Made by a program: the position numbers and the translations under genes
Part shown: positions 8,052-15,745 of the stretch, piece by piece
Numbering within the stretch: position 1 is the stretch's first letter
How the letters are laid out: each line of letters opens with the position of its first letter
DNA from: JADHUC01 sp964617665
GTDB taxonomy: Bacteria; Planctomycetota; Planctomycetia; Pirellulales; Pirellulaceae
Assembly (NCBI GenBank): GCA_964617665.1
Contig: CAZUAH010000111.1
Coordinates: 1 to 30,930 of the forward strand
Reading direction: 5' to 3'
Length of the DNA stretch: 30,930 nt
Notes under the pieces: model-generated
The model's database searches: none
What the model saw: the letters and a program-made list of their open reading frames with translations, nothing else
Told to the model about the DNA's origin: nothing

Positions 8052-8597
8052 ATGTCCCGAAAGGTGGTATTTCTCGATCGCGACGGCACGTTGAATGTTG
8101 ACCACGGATTCGTCCATCAGGTCGACGACTGGGAGTTCACCGACCGAGCTACGGAAGCCGTGAAAAGACTTCGCGATGCGGGGTTCGCGATTGCGTTGGT
8201 CACCAACCAATCTGGCGTCGGTCGAGGATACTACACGTTGGACCACGCACGAAGGCTGCACGACTGGGTGCGCGAACGCCTCGCGGTGGTCCAAACCGAC
8301 ATTGACGCAATCGCCATCTGTCCACACGTGCCGGACGACGATTGCACGTGCCGTAAGCCGCGCACGGCAATGGCAAAACGAATCGAGCAAGTGTTGGGAG
8401 AGGTGATTGACCACCCCAATAGCTGGGTCGTCGGCGACAAGCTCTCCGACTTTCAGTTTGGCGTGGCGCTCGGCACACACAATGCGCTGATAGAAAGCAA
8501 GTATTGGAGTCCAACTGATCTAGTTTCACGTCCCGAGATCATCGCAAAGTCGCTGTTTCAAGCAGCTGAAGAGATTCTGAGCCGGACTCCTGCATGA
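8052..8597 (+). CDS. gmhB: D-glycero-beta-D-manno-heptose 1,7-bisphosphate 7-phosphatase
   Basis: A 181-aa HAD phosphatase. It removes the 7-phosphate from heptose 1,7-bisphosphate in ADP-heptose synthesis, in the cytosol. Seen: HAD motif I FLDRDGTLN with Asp9 and Asp11, motif II TNQSGVGRG (51-59), motif III Lys102 in the CRKP turn, motif IV VGDKLSDF with Asp129, and the GmhB zinc loop Cys90, His92, Cys98, Cys100. The zinc loop separates this subfamily from other histidinol-phosphatase-type HADs. It lies 199 bp upstream of hldE in the same direction, but a promoter candidate lies between them. A related enzyme acting on GDP-heptose precursors is possible but less likely next to hldE. Confidence 0.92.
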   Translation: MSRKVVFLDRDGTLNVDHGFVHQVDDWEFTDRATEAVKRLRDAGFAIALVTNQSGVGRGYYTLDHARRLHDWVRERLAVVQTDIDAIAICPHVPDDDCTCRKPRTAMAKRIEQVLGEVIDHPNSWVVGDKLSDFQFGVALGTHNALIESKYWSPTDLVSRPEIIAKSLFQAAEEILSRTPA

Positions 8598-8693
8598 TTT
8601 CTGCACGGCCCGACCGTTTTGGCCGAGTTTTCGCGTATACCCGATTAGGTTGAGCTGTCGCCCGCTGAACGCCAATCGGCAATGGCTGGGTAA

Positions 8694-8721
8694 TTGGCCA
8701 CGCAGGCAACCCAGGTAGAAT
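8694..8721 (+). promoter_or_regulatory. Promoter candidate for hldE
   Basis: TTGGCC at 8694-8699 and TAGAAT at 8716-8721 are separated by 16 bp. The expected transcript start is near 8728, giving a leader of about 69 nt. The same two hexamers with the same 16-bp spacing occur at 11666-11693 before the membrane-TPR genes, and both are preceded by ctgggtaa. The -10 matches 5 of 6 positions of the sigma-70 consensus; the -35 matches 3 of 6. Confidence 0.5.
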
Positions 8722-8741
8722 GAATGCAGGTGATATCTCAC

Positions 8742-8761
8742 GGCGCGATTCCATCGTGCCT
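8742..8761 (+). repeat. 20-bp leader repeat, copy 1
   Basis: The sequence ggcgcgattccatcgtgcct in the hldE leader is found again, exactly, in reverse orientation at 11617-11636. The 30 bp that follow also look related between the two sites. It is not palindromic, and its function is unknown. Confidence 0.7.
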
Positions 8762-8771
8762 CACGTTGGTA

Positions 8772-8787
8772 GCGGCCGCACGGCCGC
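8772..8787 (+). promoter_or_regulatory. GC hairpin just before the hldE start
   Basis: gcggccg at 8772-8778 and cggccgc at 8781-8787 are perfectly complementary, giving at least six G-C pairs with a 4-nt loop. The hairpin ends nine bases before the GTG start and abuts the only Shine-Dalgarno-like tetramer, AGGA. It could lower translation of hldE; this is inferred from position only. Confidence 0.4.
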
Positions 8788-8796
8788 GATAGGACG

Positions 8797-10302
8797 GTGA
8801 TTGTGTCGGAACAACTGCTCCAACTGCTCAAGCAAACGCAACGACCAAAGGTCTTGGTCATTGGCGATGTGATGCTGGATCGTTACATGTGGGGAGATGT
8901 GGATCGAATCAGCCCGGAAGCACCGATACCCGTGCTGCGAGTAGTGGAATCGGAAGAGCGTCTGGGCGGAGCGGGTAGTGTGGTGACGCTCCTGGTTGCT
9001 TTGGGCGTCGATGTGCTGTTCGGCACGGTGACGGCTGACGATCCCGAGGGGCAAAGGGTTCGCCGCTTGATTGACCAGCAGGGGATACCCGGCGATTGCA
9101 TCATGGTGGACGAGAATCGGACCACAACCGTCAAGGAACGCATGCTGGGCCGTACACAAAGCCGCCATCCGCAACAGATATTACGCGTGGACCGTGAGAC
9201 AACGCATCCGATCAGCGGGGATATGGCCGCGCAAGTCTTGGACTCGTTGCGACCTTATCTTAGCGAAGTTGACGTCGTGCTAGTCAGCGACTACGAGAAG
9301 GGACTGTGTGGCGGCTCATTGATTGCGAAGTTGGTTGAACTAGCGCGCGAGGCGTCTGTGCCAGTTATCGCCGATCCGGCTTGTGGCGTGGGATACGACC
9401 GCTACCGCGGTTGCACGTGCATTACACCCAACCGACACGAAGCGGGTATGGCCCTGGGGCGAAAGATCAGTACGCCCGAGGACGGTGTCCAGGCAGCGAG
9501 AGACTTGCAGTCGATCGGTTTCCAGGCAGTCGTGATCACACTGGATCAGGACGGAATGGCGTGGGCGGACGACTCCGGACGCAGCCGATTGTTTCCGGTC
9601 CGGCCGCGACAAGTCTACGACATCACCGGGGCGGGCGACATGGTACTGGTCGCATTGGGATACGGGTTGGCGGCCGGCGGCGACTGGCCAGCAGCAATCG
9701 AATTGGCCAACCTGGCAGGCGGGCTCGAAGTCGAACGACTCGGCGTGGCGGCGCTAAGCCGTAGCGACCTGGTGGCGGAAATCTCCCACGACGGTTCCAC
9801 GGCGAAGGAGAAGGTAGTCCCTGTAGAGAAACTGAAGATAGAACTTCAGCGGCGCCGCCGCAACGGGCAACGTGTCGCAATGACGAACGGATGTTTCGAC
9901 CTCCTACATCCCGGTCACGTCGCCTCGCTCGAGTATGCTCGAAACCAGGGAGATTGCCTGGTGGTAGGGCTGAACAGCGATCGAAGTGTTCAGGAACTCA
10001 AAGGCTCGGGCCACCCGATTATCGCCGAACGTGATCGGGCGGCAATGTTAGCCGCGTTGGCGTGTGTCGACTATGTCGTGATATTCGACGACGCAAGCGT
10101 GGAAGGGCTGGTCCGGACGGTGACACCCGACGTGCTGGTCAAGTCGGCCGACTATGCGCCGGACGAAGTCGTCGGCCACCAATTCGTGCGTCAAGATGGC
10201 GGCACCGTGGCCCTGGCACCCACGGTAGGCGGCTACAGTACCAGCGAGTTGATCAGGAGAATTCGAGGCACGGCTGGTTCTGACGGGGCGGACGACAACT
10301 GA
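8797..10302 (+). CDS. hldE: Bifunctional heptose-7-phosphate kinase / heptose-1-phosphate adenylyltransferase
   Basis: A 501-aa two-domain enzyme of ADP-heptose synthesis, in the cytosol. The N-terminal ribokinase-fold domain (about 1-325) phosphorylates heptose 7-phosphate at C1; seen are VIGDVMLDRYMWG (21-33), the VGLD-like linker region and the anion hole DITGAGDM with catalytic Asp281. The C-terminal nucleotidyltransferase domain (about 350-501) has NGCFDLLHPGH with HPGH at 371-374 and the late YSTSELI motif. It starts with GTG; a second GTG two codons later is equally possible. Length is close to the usual 470-490 aa. With GmhB it covers all steps between the isomerase GmhA and ADP-heptose except the final epimerase. 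It is convergent with the SGNH hydrolase gene, 18 bp away. Confidence 0.96.
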   Translation: MIVSEQLLQLLKQTQRPKVLVIGDVMLDRYMWGDVDRISPEAPIPVLRVVESEERLGGAGSVVTLLVALGVDVLFGTVTADDPEGQRVRRLIDQQGIPGDCIMVDENRTTTVKERMLGRTQSRHPQQILRVDRETTHPISGDMAAQVLDSLRPYLSEVDVVLVSDYEKGLCGGSLIAKLVELAREASVPVIADPACGVGYDRYRGCTCITPNRHEAGMALGRKISTPEDGVQAARDLQSIGFQAVVITLDQDGMAWADDSGRSRLFPVRPRQVYDITGAGDMVLVALGYGLAAGGDWPAAIELANLAGGLEVERLGVAALSRSDLVAEISHDGSTAKEKVVPVEKLKIELQRRRRNGQRVAMTNGCFDLLHPGHVASLEYARNQGDCLVVGLNSDRSVQELKGSGHPIIAERDRAAMLAALACVDYVVIFDDASVEGLVRTVTPDVLVKSADYAPDEVVGHQFVRQDGGTVALAPTVGGYSTSELIRRIRGTAGSDGADDN

Positions 10303-10320
10303 CGTCCCGACATCGCTGAG

Positions 10321-11391
10321 TTACGGCTGGTCCAACGTCGGCAGCACTCCTTCGTCGGCGAGTTTGTCGTAGATCCGATCGGCGATATACCGGTGACCAG
10401 CTTCGTTTGGATGGACTATGTCTTGGAACAGCTCCCTGTACTGGCCGCCAGACTCTTCGCGCATCGCTGGCAGGTCAACCAGCAGTATGGCGTCTTTTTC
10501 TGCCAACCTGACGAGGGTCCGCCGCAACGTCGGCAGCCCTGTGACATACTTCTTGGACAGGTCGGGTGGAAATGGCGTCCGGTAGGCGAAGGAGACCAGC
10601 ACCAAATGGCAGTGGGCGGCTTCGCATTGTCTCCTGAGTTCGAGAACATTGCGCACGTAGCCTTCCACACCGACTCGCGGAACGGGCTCTTTCGGCACCG
10701 CGGGCGGTGGTTCGACCACAGCCGAACGTAGCGACCGATAACAGTGCAAGTGCGAAAACGCTTGATTCATCGCCATGATTGCCTTGGGTGCCGCGCGCGC
10801 AGCGATCTGTTCGTCTGCCATCGGACACGGCTTGATGTCGTTCGGGCCGACGTAAAGAACCACGAGGTCCGGCTGCAACTGCGCGCCGCGATGCTCGTAC
10901 AACCTCAGGCATTGAAACGATGTGTAGCCATGCACGCCCGCATTAGTCACTTCGAATCGCTTGTCGCCGTAAGCATCGCTCGCGTTCAGTCGGCTCTCCA
11001 GCAGACTGGGGTAGGCGCATCCGACTGGCACAGAGAATCCGAATGTACTGGAGTCTCCCAAACACAAGATTCGATACACGCCGGACGGCTTCTCGATTTG
11101 GCACTCGCGGCCTCGAAAGCCCAAGGAATTGATGCGCACTTGCGGTACGAATTCTCCGTGCGAATCGTAGTTCGGCATCAGTGCCCAAAGGCGGTGCGAG
11201 TCGTACCTCATGTACGGGTATTCGACATCATTTTCTTGTTGCCGGACGTAGAATTTGAATCCGGGGTCCCTGGGAGGTGCCACGCCGGAAATGCGGCAAA
11301 CAGTCTCGCAAATGCCAAAGAAGACAAGCACGCTGACTAGGGAAAGCCACAACTTGCGTTTCCGCGATCGACCAGGCTGGCGTGTGGGCAT
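10321..11391 (-). CDS. Membrane-anchored SGNH/GDSL-family hydrolase
   Basis: A 356-aa protein with a basic N-terminus followed by one hydrophobic helix (about 15-32), so probably anchored in the membrane with the catalytic domain outside. Seen: block I GDSSTFG with Ser114, an NAGVHGY block with Gly, GPND with Asn184, and DIVHPNEAGH with Asp324 and His327. These four blocks define SGNH hydrolases, which include O-acetylesterases and deacetylases of cell-surface glycans. The start at 11391 is chosen because it gives a clean basic-then-hydrophobic leader; a start at 11418 adds nine residues. It is divergent from the membrane-TPR array across 419 bp. An envelope glycan substrate is inferred, not shown. 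Confidence 0.85.
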   Translation of the reverse strand: MPTRQPGRSRKRKLWLSLVSVLVFFGICETVCRISGVAPPRDPGFKFYVRQQENDVEYPYMRYDSHRLWALMPNYDSHGEFVPQVRINSLGFRGRECQIEKPSGVYRILCLGDSSTFGFSVPVGCAYPSLLESRLNASDAYGDKRFEVTNAGVHGYTSFQCLRLYEHRGAQLQPDLVVLYVGPNDIKPCPMADEQIAARAAPKAIMAMNQAFSHLHCYRSLRSAVVEPPPAVPKEPVPRVGVEGYVRNVLELRRQCEAAHCHLVLVSFAYRTPFPPDLSKKYVTGLPTLRRTLVRLAEKDAILLVDLPAMREESGGQYRELFQDIVHPNEAGHRYIADRIYDKLADEGVLPTLDQP

Positions 11392-11521
11392 AGGTTCCAG
11401 AACCCAGCGTGGGCCCATTCCGAACCGGCAAGTAACGGTAGATGACGCAGTATCGGCCTCGCGGGCTCCGGGAAACCACTGCCACGAATGTGCATCCTAG
11501 CGAGTCATACGGAACGTGCCA

Positions 11522-11568
11522 ACGTGGCTCTGAAAATGTCCAATAATGCTAACGACCTAGAGCCACGT
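11522..11568. repeat. 10-bp perfect inverted repeat in divergent region
   Basis: acgtggctct at 11522-11531 and agagccacgt at 11559-11568 are perfect inverted copies with a 27-bp spacer. They lie between the SGNH hydrolase and the membrane-TPR array. Possible roles are a regulator-binding pair or a leader hairpin of the minus-strand transcript. Confidence 0.65.
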
Positions 11569-11616
11569 CGCGGATTACGTCGCACTATCATGGCGGGGCA
11601 CGTTTCCAACCATGCC

Positions 11617-11636
11617 AGGCACGATGGAATCGCGCC
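11617..11636 (-). repeat. 20-bp leader repeat, copy 2 (inverted)
   Basis: On the minus strand this reads the same 20 bases as 8742-8761. In this orientation it would be in the 5' leader of the SGNH hydrolase gene, about 225 bp before its start. Confidence 0.7.
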
Positions 11637-11665
11637 CCACTGGCCGTCTGGGTAACCTCCCGCCT

Positions 11666-11693
11666 TTGGCCGCTAACCAATCGCAGTTAGAAT
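11666..11693 (+). promoter_or_regulatory. Promoter candidate for the membrane-TPR array
   Basis: TTGGCC at 11666-11671, a 16-bp spacer and TAGAAT at 11688-11693 repeat the hexamers and spacing of the hldE promoter candidate exactly. The expected start is near 11700, giving a 111-nt leader to the first array gene. Confidence 0.5.
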
Positions 11694-11810
11694 GGACGCG
11701 TGCCAAATTGCATGGCCGTTCCCAAAACGGACGGTGATGCCGACCGACTGCACAATGCGAACGTTGGGTTGTGTCCCGGCCCAACCGTGTGCGCTGCCTA
11801 AGGGCCCCTC

Positions 11811-13748
11811 ATGGATTCGATGACAGAAGCGTCCAAATTGCACCGTTGGTCCATAGTTCTTGGCATGGTCGTCCTGGCCGGGTTAGTCGTCGCGGTTTTT
11901 CATCCCGTCGTTGGCTTCGAGTTCATCAATGCTGATACCCCTGAGCAGGTCGTCGAAAACAGCCACATCCGCGGCTTGACGCTGGAGAACGTGCAGCACA
12001 TCTTCACCTCGCGTTGTACGTTCAGTTACTACCCCTTCCGTACGCTGACTTATGCTGTGGACTATCAAATCTGGGGGCTCGATTCCGGTCGATTCAAACT
12101 CACTAACGCCCTTATTCACTTGGTCAACGTGTGGCTGTGCTTTTGGCTCGTGTTGCGCGTATTCCGGAAAACGCTGGTGGGCCCCGCCAATAGCGCCGCC
12201 TGGGACATTTCCATGGCGACAACTGCTGCTGCTTGCCTGGCGATCCATCCAGTGGTGGTCGAGCCCGTCGTTTGGGTACCTGGCCGAGAAGAGCTACTGA
12301 TGACGTTGGGCGCGCTCGGTTGCCTGCACTTTCATTTGTCGGCACTACGTACGGCTGATCGCGGCGCACAACGATTCAAGGTTATCGGTTTGCATGCGGC
12401 GGCTGCGTTGGCGGCGGCTATGGCCTGCCTGTGCAATGCCGTGGCAGCCGTGATCCCCTTACTGATCGTAGCCTGGGATCTGTTGTTGGTCAGTCGGCCG
12501 AAACGGTGGGCCGCAATCGCAGGAACGGTTCCGCTGTGGGCGATCGGCATTGCGACCGTCGTGATCAAACGCATGACGGAAGTGGATCACAACGTGAGTT
12601 ACTCCCGCGTTTTTTCGGAGCCGTGGCTAGCGTACATAATCAGCATCTACGGACTGAATCTGAAAACCGTCGTTTGGCCAACGGGATTGGTGATGTACTA
12701 CGACTGGCCCACGCCCACCGGCCTGCTGGATCCGGCCGTGTTGTTGGGAGTGTTGGCCGTTGCTCTGACGGGTACCGTGTTATGGCTGGCACGAAGGAAT
12801 CGAGCGCTTCTGTTCGGGTTGTGTTGGTTTCTGCTGGCGCTGGCTCCCGTTTCGCAGATCATGCCGCACCACATATCCCGGGCGGACCGGTTCTTATACT
12901 TGCCAATGGTGGGTCTGGTGGTGGCCGTTGCCGTGGTGCTGCGCGGCTTGCCTAGGCTGCGGACGTTTAGTATGGCGAAAGTGGGCGTTGCGGCGGTCGC
13001 TCTAGGAGTTCTGGGCGCGCTCAGCAGTGGTCAAGTCCACTTTTGGAAAAACAGCACGACGTGGTGGGCGCACTGTGTGCGCACGGAGCCAAACAATGGG
13101 TACGCCCACGCACGGCTTGCCGGCCAGTTGGCCGCGGCGGATCAATTTGACCAGGCGGTGTGGCATTACCGAGTGGCCCTTCGATTCTGTCCGAACCATG
13201 CCGACACCCTGGCGAAATTCGCCTGGACACTGGCCACCTGCCGCGATCCGGCGCGTCGCGATTACGATCTAGCCATCAGACTGGCTCGGCAGGCGTGTCA
13301 GATCACCGGTTGGAAGGAACCAAGGATCCAGCGTAAACTCTCCATCGTCTGTACGAACCTTGCCGACGAGCTGGTTGCCCGCGGCGAGTACGAGTTGGCC
13401 ATCCTCGAATACCGCAGAGCCATCCAAGCGGATCCGGACTACGACGTGCCGTTGTTCAATTCTGCCTTGTTATTGACTACCTGTCCGGACAAGGCACTGC
13501 GAAGGGCGGATGAAGCAACCCGGCATGCCGAGCGGGCGCGCCGGCTGACTGACAGTATCGACTCGCACCGACTGGCAATCCTCGCCGCGGCCTACGCTGA
13601 GGGAGGTCAGTTTGGAAACGCAGTTGCCACGATCAAGGAAGCCATCCAGGCGTCTCGCCATGAGGGCGACCAGGCAATGACAGAGGAACTCGAGTACATG
13701 CAACATCTCTATCGGAACGATATGACCGTCGAAACGGATGGCGGCTGA
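11811..13748 (+). CDS. Multi-pass membrane protein with TPRs, TMTC/GT-C-like (array copy 1)
   Basis: A 645-aa protein. About ten hydrophobic segments fill residues 13 to about 410, then about four tetratricopeptide repeats run to the end. Seen: a first external loop GFEFINADTPEQV (35-47) followed by SYYPFRTLTYAVDY; HPVVVEPVVWVPGREELL (about 146-163); and PHHISRADRFLYLP near 350. These blocks match the bacterial relatives of TMTC/PMT-type GT-C glycosyltransferases, which use an acidic first-loop motif and a lipid-linked sugar. The usual Asp-Asp pair is Asp42-Thr43 here. It may glycosylate or hold an exported substrate, but activity is uncertain. The start at 11811 has TAAGGG upstream; 11820 is an alternative. 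First of three tandem paralogues. Confidence 0.85.
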   Translation: MDSMTEASKLHRWSIVLGMVVLAGLVVAVFHPVVGFEFINADTPEQVVENSHIRGLTLENVQHIFTSRCTFSYYPFRTLTYAVDYQIWGLDSGRFKLTNALIHLVNVWLCFWLVLRVFRKTLVGPANSAAWDISMATTAAACLAIHPVVVEPVVWVPGREELLMTLGALGCLHFHLSALRTADRGAQRFKVIGLHAAAALAAAMACLCNAVAAVIPLLIVAWDLLLVSRPKRWAAIAGTVPLWAIGIATVVIKRMTEVDHNVSYSRVFSEPWLAYIISIYGLNLKTVVWPTGLVMYYDWPTPTGLLDPAVLLGVLAVALTGTVLWLARRNRALLFGLCWFLLALAPVSQIMPHHISRADRFLYLPMVGLVVAVAVVLRGLPRLRTFSMAKVGVAAVALGVLGALSSGQVHFWKNSTTWWAHCVRTEPNNGYAHARLAGQLAAADQFDQAVWHYRVALRFCPNHADTLAKFAWTLATCRDPARRDYDLAIRLARQACQITGWKEPRIQRKLSIVCTNLADELVARGEYELAILEYRRAIQADPDYDVPLFNSALLLTTCPDKALRRADEATRHAERARRLTDSIDSHRLAILAAAYAEGGQFGNAVATIKEAIQASRHEGDQAMTEELEYMQHLYRNDMTVETDGG

Positions 13749-13761
13749 TGAAGAGGCATCA

Positions 13762-15714
13762 ATGACGAAAGAAGACGGAGGCAACTGGCGACCGATCGCG
13801 CTGGCCATCTTTGGGCTTGTGCTGCTCGTGTTTGTGGTCTTTCGCCCCGTCTCACGCTTCGAGTTCACGAATTTGGACGTCGTTGGCCAAGTGGTTAGTA
13901 ACCCTCATGTGCATGGTCTTACCGCCGAGAATCTGAAGCACATTTTCAGCTCGTGGTCTTACACCAGCTACTATCCAGTCCGCTCGGTGAGCCACGCCTT
14001 GGACTTCGAGCTATGGGGGACGAATCCCGGAGGGTACAAAACCTCGAACCTCCTCATGCACTTGGTGAACACGCTGCTGGTCTTCTGGTTGATCAAGCGT
14101 CTGTTTCGTGATCCTCTTTTCGCGGAACGGCCAGTTCGGCCCTGGTGGGACGCCGGCGTGGCGGCTTTCGCTTCTGCGATCTTTGCCGTTCATCCCGTGG
14201 TGGTGGAAGCGGTGGCCTGGGTGCCGGCGCGGGAGGAGTTATTGACCACCCTTGGAGCCTTGGGCTGTATGCACTGCCATCTCACGGCCAGGCGGTCGCA
14301 GCAATCCGGAGGCACGAAGACTTGGGGGTTGTGGCATGTCTTGGCGGCGTTCTTCTGCACGTTAGCCTGCCTGAGCAATGCGGTAGCGGCAGTGATCCCG
14401 TTTCTAATCACCGCGTGGGATGTTCTTACTATCAAGGGCCCTAAATTCCAACGTATCGCGGGCGGCACGTTCGTCCTGTGGGTCGTTGCCATCGCGGCGA
14501 TCGTCCTCAAGAGAATCGGCGCCGGCAATGATCCCACCGAGTTGCGGTTCGCCGCCTTCTCGTTCGAGCAGATAATCGCGATGGTCAAAGTGTATGGGCT
14601 GAACCTCAAAACGCTTGTGTGGCCAAACCCGCTGTCGATCGAATATTACAACGTGGATCACCGCGTATTGTTTGATTTCGAATTCCTGCTGGGTCTGAGT
14701 TCGCTCCTGCTGACCGGCCTGGTCCTGTGGAAAATTAGGCGGCGCAAACTACTTCTTTTCTGCTTGTTGTGGTTTGGTTTGGCACTCGGACCGGTTTCTC
14801 AGGCAATCCCCCATCATATCCACCGCGCGGACCGATTCCTCTACTTGCCGCTGGTGGGGCTGGTAGCGGCGCTGGCATTTACCTTGCGACCGTTGTACGA
14901 AAGGCTGAAGAGTCGCGATCATTTCATCGCCATGGTCGCCGCGGGACTGGCCAGTGTTTTTCTTCTTGGCGTCGTTTCCGCGCGGCAACTCCAATTCTGG
15001 CGAAATAGCATTACGCTGTGGGAACACGCTCTAACGCTGACGCCTTTCAGTGCGCTTGCCCACCAATGCTTGGCAGATGCGTTTTCCGACGAGGGGCAGT
15101 TCCAGCGGGCCATTCCCCATTACGAGGCGGCACTTCGTATCGCCCCTGAAGATCGAGCCACGTTGAACAACTATTCTATCCGGCTCTCGCTGTGCCACAA
15201 AACCGAACTGCGCGACTATCAGCTCGCGATTCAGCTTGCCCACAAGGGGTGTGAGATCGAGCAGTGGAAGGACCCCAAGTTGCGACGAACGCTGGCGATC
15301 GCTTACATGAATTATGCAACCGATCTCAAGGCGAAGGGCGAAATCGCGCTGGCGATTGCGAATTATGACAAGGCGATATCGGCCGATCCAACATACGAAG
15401 TGGCGATGTTCAACCAAGCCCTCCTGTTGGCTAGTTGCAGCGACCAATCGCTCCGTCGCCCCAAGGAGGCGATGCGGATTGCAGAAGCGGCCGTGGGCAT
15501 GCTCGCCGAGCCTGATGCGGTTCAGTTATCCATCCTCGCCAAGGTGTATGCTCATGCTAACCGTGTGGACAAGGCAGTGACCACGATGCGGGTAGCCATC
15601 CAAAAGGCGGAAGCGCAAGGCGATGGAAAATGGATCGCCCAATTGCAGAACGAACTGAGTGTCCTGCAATCCCTAGGACGAGGGAAAAGGGCCGACGGTC
15701 CGAGGAACCCATAG
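13762..15714 (+). CDS. Multi-pass membrane protein with TPRs, TMTC/GT-C-like (array copy 2)
   Basis: A 650-aa paralogue of the preceding gene with the same layout: a cytoplasmic start, about ten membrane segments, then TPRs from about 430 including a clear NYATDLKAKGEIALAIANYD unit. The first loop reads RFEFTNLDVVGQV with Asp39-Val40 in place of Asp-Asp. HPVVVEAVAWVPAREELL and PHHIHRADRFLYLP are conserved. The ATG at 13762 has AAGAGG seven bases upstream; an in-frame ATG at 13738 would overlap copy 1 by 11 bp but lacks a ribosome-binding site. Tight spacing indicates co-transcription with copy 1. Divergence from copies 1 and 3 is considerable outside the shared motifs, so the duplication is not recent. 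Confidence 0.85.
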   Translation: MTKEDGGNWRPIALAIFGLVLLVFVVFRPVSRFEFTNLDVVGQVVSNPHVHGLTAENLKHIFSSWSYTSYYPVRSVSHALDFELWGTNPGGYKTSNLLMHLVNTLLVFWLIKRLFRDPLFAERPVRPWWDAGVAAFASAIFAVHPVVVEAVAWVPAREELLTTLGALGCMHCHLTARRSQQSGGTKTWGLWHVLAAFFCTLACLSNAVAAVIPFLITAWDVLTIKGPKFQRIAGGTFVLWVVAIAAIVLKRIGAGNDPTELRFAAFSFEQIIAMVKVYGLNLKTLVWPNPLSIEYYNVDHRVLFDFEFLLGLSSLLLTGLVLWKIRRRKLLLFCLLWFGLALGPVSQAIPHHIHRADRFLYLPLVGLVAALAFTLRPLYERLKSRDHFIAMVAAGLASVFLLGVVSARQLQFWRNSITLWEHALTLTPFSALAHQCLADAFSDEGQFQRAIPHYEAALRIAPEDRATLNNYSIRLSLCHKTELRDYQLAIQLAHKGCEIEQWKDPKLRRTLAIAYMNYATDLKAKGEIALAIANYDKAISADPTYEVAMFNQALLLASCSDQSLRRPKEAMRIAEAAVGMLAEPDAVQLSILAKVYAHANRVDKAVTTMRVAIQKAEAQGDGKWIAQLQNELSVLQSLGRGKRADGPRNP

Positions 15715-15745
15715 CACGCGACCAACAAACAGCAAGCGAGTCGAA

